Below, one piece after another: positions 7,369 to 8,267 of a stretch of DNA of 8,267 nt. This DNA comes from Gammaproteobacteria bacterium (GTDB lineage: Bacteria > Pseudomonadota > Gammaproteobacteria > UBA11654), in NCBI GenBank assembly GCA_018672815.1, contig JABHDX010000040.1, positions 1 to 8,267 on the forward strand. The letters run 5' to 3'. A model generated the notes under the pieces. That model ran no database searches. It was not told the DNA's origin and saw only the letters and a program-made list of their open reading frames with translations. Position 1 is the stretch's first letter. Every line of letters begins with the position of its first letter. The position numbers were made by a program, and so were the translations under genes.

Positions 7369-7806
7369 ATGTCTTACAACAGAATTTTGGCAGCTATAGA
7401 CTTAAGTAAAGAATCACAACAAATTATCTCTAAAGCTAAAGAGACAGCTGATACTTACGGAGCTAAGCTATATTTAATTTCAGCAATTGAGCCTCTTCTT
7501 CTAGTTCATGGAGATATTTTATCAAATTATGGAGCTTACAGGTCTATAGACAATGAGGCTAAGGAAGAGGTGAAAGAAAGACTAATGGCTATATGCAAAG
7601 ATATAGGCATCTCAAGTAAGAATTGCTTTGTACCAATTGGCAATCCAGCCTACGAGATTAAGCAAAGAGCATTTAAGTTAAAATCTGATTTGATAGTAAT
7701 AGGGACACACGGAAGAAAAGGAATCAAAAAACTGTTGCTTGGCTCTACCGCTAATAGTGTATTGAACGGAACGAAGACTGACGTGCAAGTAATCAGAATA
7801 GCTTAA
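7369..7806 (+). CDS. Universal stress protein, UspA family
   Basis: 145 residues, the normal length of a single-domain UspA-type protein, likely a cytoplasmic dimer. The first strand NRILAAIDLS carries the conserved Asp11. The ATP-binding signature G-2x-G-9x-G-(S/T) is complete: Gly112, Gly115, Gly125 and Ser126 (GTHGRKG...GST). The C-terminus VQVIRIA is the dimerisation strand. This is the nucleotide-binding subclass (as in MJ0577), as opposed to the non-binding UspA type. The physiological role is generally stress survival or energy sensing; no specific partner is shown here. The start is well supported by AGGAG 8 bases before the ATG. The upstream 55 bases to the hydrolase remnant are very AT-rich and must hold the promoter, but no hexamer pair stands out. 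The gene reads towards the tRNA fragment; a small AT hairpin (7805-7817) follows the stop. Confidence 0.95.
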   Translation: MSYNRILAAIDLSKESQQIISKAKETADTYGAKLYLISAIEPLLLVHGDILSNYGAYRSIDNEAKEEVKERLMAICKDIGISSKNCFVPIGNPAYEIKQRAFKLKSDLIVIGTHGRKGIKKLLLGSTANSVLNGTKTDVQVIRIA

Positions 7807-7844
7807 AGAAAGTCTTTATCTAGGTGATAATTTAGGGGAATGAG

Positions 7845-7893
7845 GGTGGGCACGACAGGACTTGAACCTGTAACTTCCACCTTGTAAGAGTGC
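7845..7893 (-). pseudogene. tRNA-Val(UAC) 3'-half fragment, putative att site
   Basis: The minus strand spells the 3' half of a tRNA in perfect register. There is an anticodon loop CTTACAA (7882-7888, anticodon UAC, Val), the 3' anticodon stem GGTGG (7877-7881), a five-base variable loop (7872-7876), a T arm ACAGG-TTCAAGT-CCTGT (7855-7871), an acceptor 3' strand CGTGCCC (7848-7854), the discriminator A (7847) and then CC. The expected 5' acceptor GGGCACG and a D arm are absent in about 100 bases upstream. The 5' side of the anticodon stem (GCACT, 7889-7893) pairs at four of five positions. It is therefore a truncated copy and not a working tRNA. Such 3' halves are left when an integrase recombines an element into a tRNA gene. 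By orientation the element would lie at higher coordinates. A decayed tRNA gene is the alternative. Confidence 0.75.
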
Positions 7894-7937
7894 AAGATAT
7901 TGTTGTTATATCAATCTATAAAAGGTTTATATATTGG

Positions 7938-7958
7938 TAGGATAGTTATAGGATAGTT
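7938..7958. repeat. Tandem 10-base direct repeat with 11-base period
   Basis: TAGGATAGTT occurs perfectly at 7938-7947 and 7949-7958, one helical turn apart, about 45 bases from the end of the tRNA fragment. Phased short repeats beside an att core are typical of integrase arm sites or excisionase sites; that function is inferred. Confidence 0.6.
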
Positions 7959-7980
7959 TATGGTATGTATTTGTACCCTT

Positions 7981-8175
7981 CTAAACTGCCACTTCTTCCC
8001 TACTAAACACTCTTAAAAACATCTTAACACCCCACACCAGAACCACCCCTATGTTCTTCGGTAGTTCATTGATATGTAATAAAGAGTATCGATGATCCGA
8101 TTGCGCCTCCGTCTCTTTCCATTCCTTTTTCTTAACTACAAAGTTTGTTATAGGTTTGTTACGATTAGAAGTTAT
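7981..8175 (-). pseudogene. Startless 64-codon open frame, possible gene remnant
   Basis: From the stop TAG at 8176-8178 to the stop TAG at 7981-7983 one minus-strand frame stays open for 64 codons. It has no usable start before an internal GTG/ATG near the end. The translation has a basic-acidic start (VVKKKEWKETEAQ), then SLLHINELPKNIGVV and a hydrophobic/basic end (VKMFLRVFSREEVAV). I do not recognise it. The frame to its right (8165-8266) is also open but in a different register, so the two could be pieces of one frameshifted gene. It could equally be a chance open frame. Confidence 0.25.
8143..8161. repeat. Second 11-base-phased direct repeat
   Basis: GTTTGTTA occurs at 8143-8150 and 8154-8161, again 11 bases apart. 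The junction word GTTATAGG (8147-8154) is the same as at 7945-7952 in the first repeat, so both sites may bind the same protein. The base composition is AT-rich, so chance cannot be excluded. Confidence 0.45.
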
Positions 8176-8267
8176 CTAAAAGTATGTATCTGATATTGGT
8201 ATTAGTTGCTTCAGTAACTTGCAACTTCAAATCCTCAAAACCAATTATATTTGATTGCTCTATGTCA
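8165..8267 (-). CDS. Possible C-terminal end of an unidentified gene, cut by the window edge
   Basis: A minus-strand frame is open from the right edge for 33 codons to a TAA at 8165-8167, ending VTEATNTNIRYILLDNF. The composition is protein-like, but no family can be named. The opposite strand also has an open frame from ATG 8184 to the edge (MYLILVLVASVTC...), with a hydrophobic start but no positively charged n-region and no good Shine-Dalgarno. At most one of the two is real. Confidence 0.25.
   Translation of the reverse strand, partial: DIEQSNIIGFEDLKLQVTEATNTNIRYILLDNF

Larger units (their letters stand above)
7894..8267. other. Right-end region without a convincing gene, possible element terminus
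   Basis: This 374-base stretch beyond the tRNA fragment holds no complete gene with a start and Shine-Dalgarno. It contains the two phased repeat pairs, words shared between its two ends (ATATTGGTA at 7931 and 8193, GTTATAGG at 7945 and 8147, GTATGTAT at 7963 and 8182) and a 6-base inverted repeat AGTTGC/GCAACT (8204-8209, 8221-8226). Such content would suit the attachment end of an integrative element; no integrase is visible in the window. Confidence 0.4.

Noticed and set aside
7805..7817. AAAGA-AAG-TCTTT palindrome after the stress-protein stop codon
   Set aside because: An A-T-rich five-pair stem without a T tract; not a credible intrinsic terminator.
7845..7960. Complete tRNA gene
   Set aside because: No D arm and no GGGCACG 5' acceptor strand were found in the 100 bases upstream of the anticodon arm on the minus strand.

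Overview
The window looks like accessory chromosome from an AT-rich gammaproteobacterium, probably marine. This rests on the style of the proteins (Tat-dependent lipoproteins, a MDPxTQG-type YdjM-family membrane protein, a UspA-type stress protein, an FG-GAP lipoprotein), the low GC and the tRNA form. No marker gene is present, so the taxonomic guess is an inference.

Left part (1-4126): this part holds oxidoreductases that carry export signals. At the left edge, on the minus strand, is the N-terminal 145 codons of an enoyl-thioester-reductase-like (MECR/ETR type) medium-chain dehydrogenase with a Sec-type signal peptide. Next, on the minus strand, is a four-helix DoxX-family membrane protein. 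Divergent from it, 60 bases away, is a 633-residue FAD-dependent amine-oxidase/spermidine-dehydrogenase-like flavoprotein with a Tat signal ending in a lipobox cysteine. Convergent with that is a 341-residue short-chain dehydrogenase with a complete active site, also behind a Tat lipoprotein signal. Three different nucleotide-cofactor enzymes therefore appear to be sent out of the cytoplasm within 4 kb.

Middle (4154-7313): all genes are on the minus strand. A YdjM-family membrane protein lies 27 bases upstream of the dehydrogenase and probably shares its transcript, from an extended -10 promoter at about 5208-5216. Upstream is a 603-residue lipoprotein with six FG-GAP/VCBS calcium-loop repeats, likely a surface beta-propeller. 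Next is a 66-codon remnant of an alpha/beta hydrolase. Its N-terminal oxyanion motif is joined in frame to the C-terminal catalytic-His segment, with the nucleophile, the catalytic Asp and a proper start all lost.

Right part (7369-8267): an intact UspA-family gene is followed by the 3' half (anticodon loop to discriminator base) of a tRNA-Val(UAC) gene on the minus strand. Its 5' half is missing, the usual footprint of integration into a tRNA gene. By tRNA orientation, the inserted element would lie to the right of about 7893 and the older chromosome to the left. The last 370 bases hold no convincing complete gene. They carry two sets of 11-base-phased direct repeats, a block of shared short words and a 64-codon startless open frame, which would suit an element end. 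No CRISPR array, IS element, rRNA or complete tRNA was seen.
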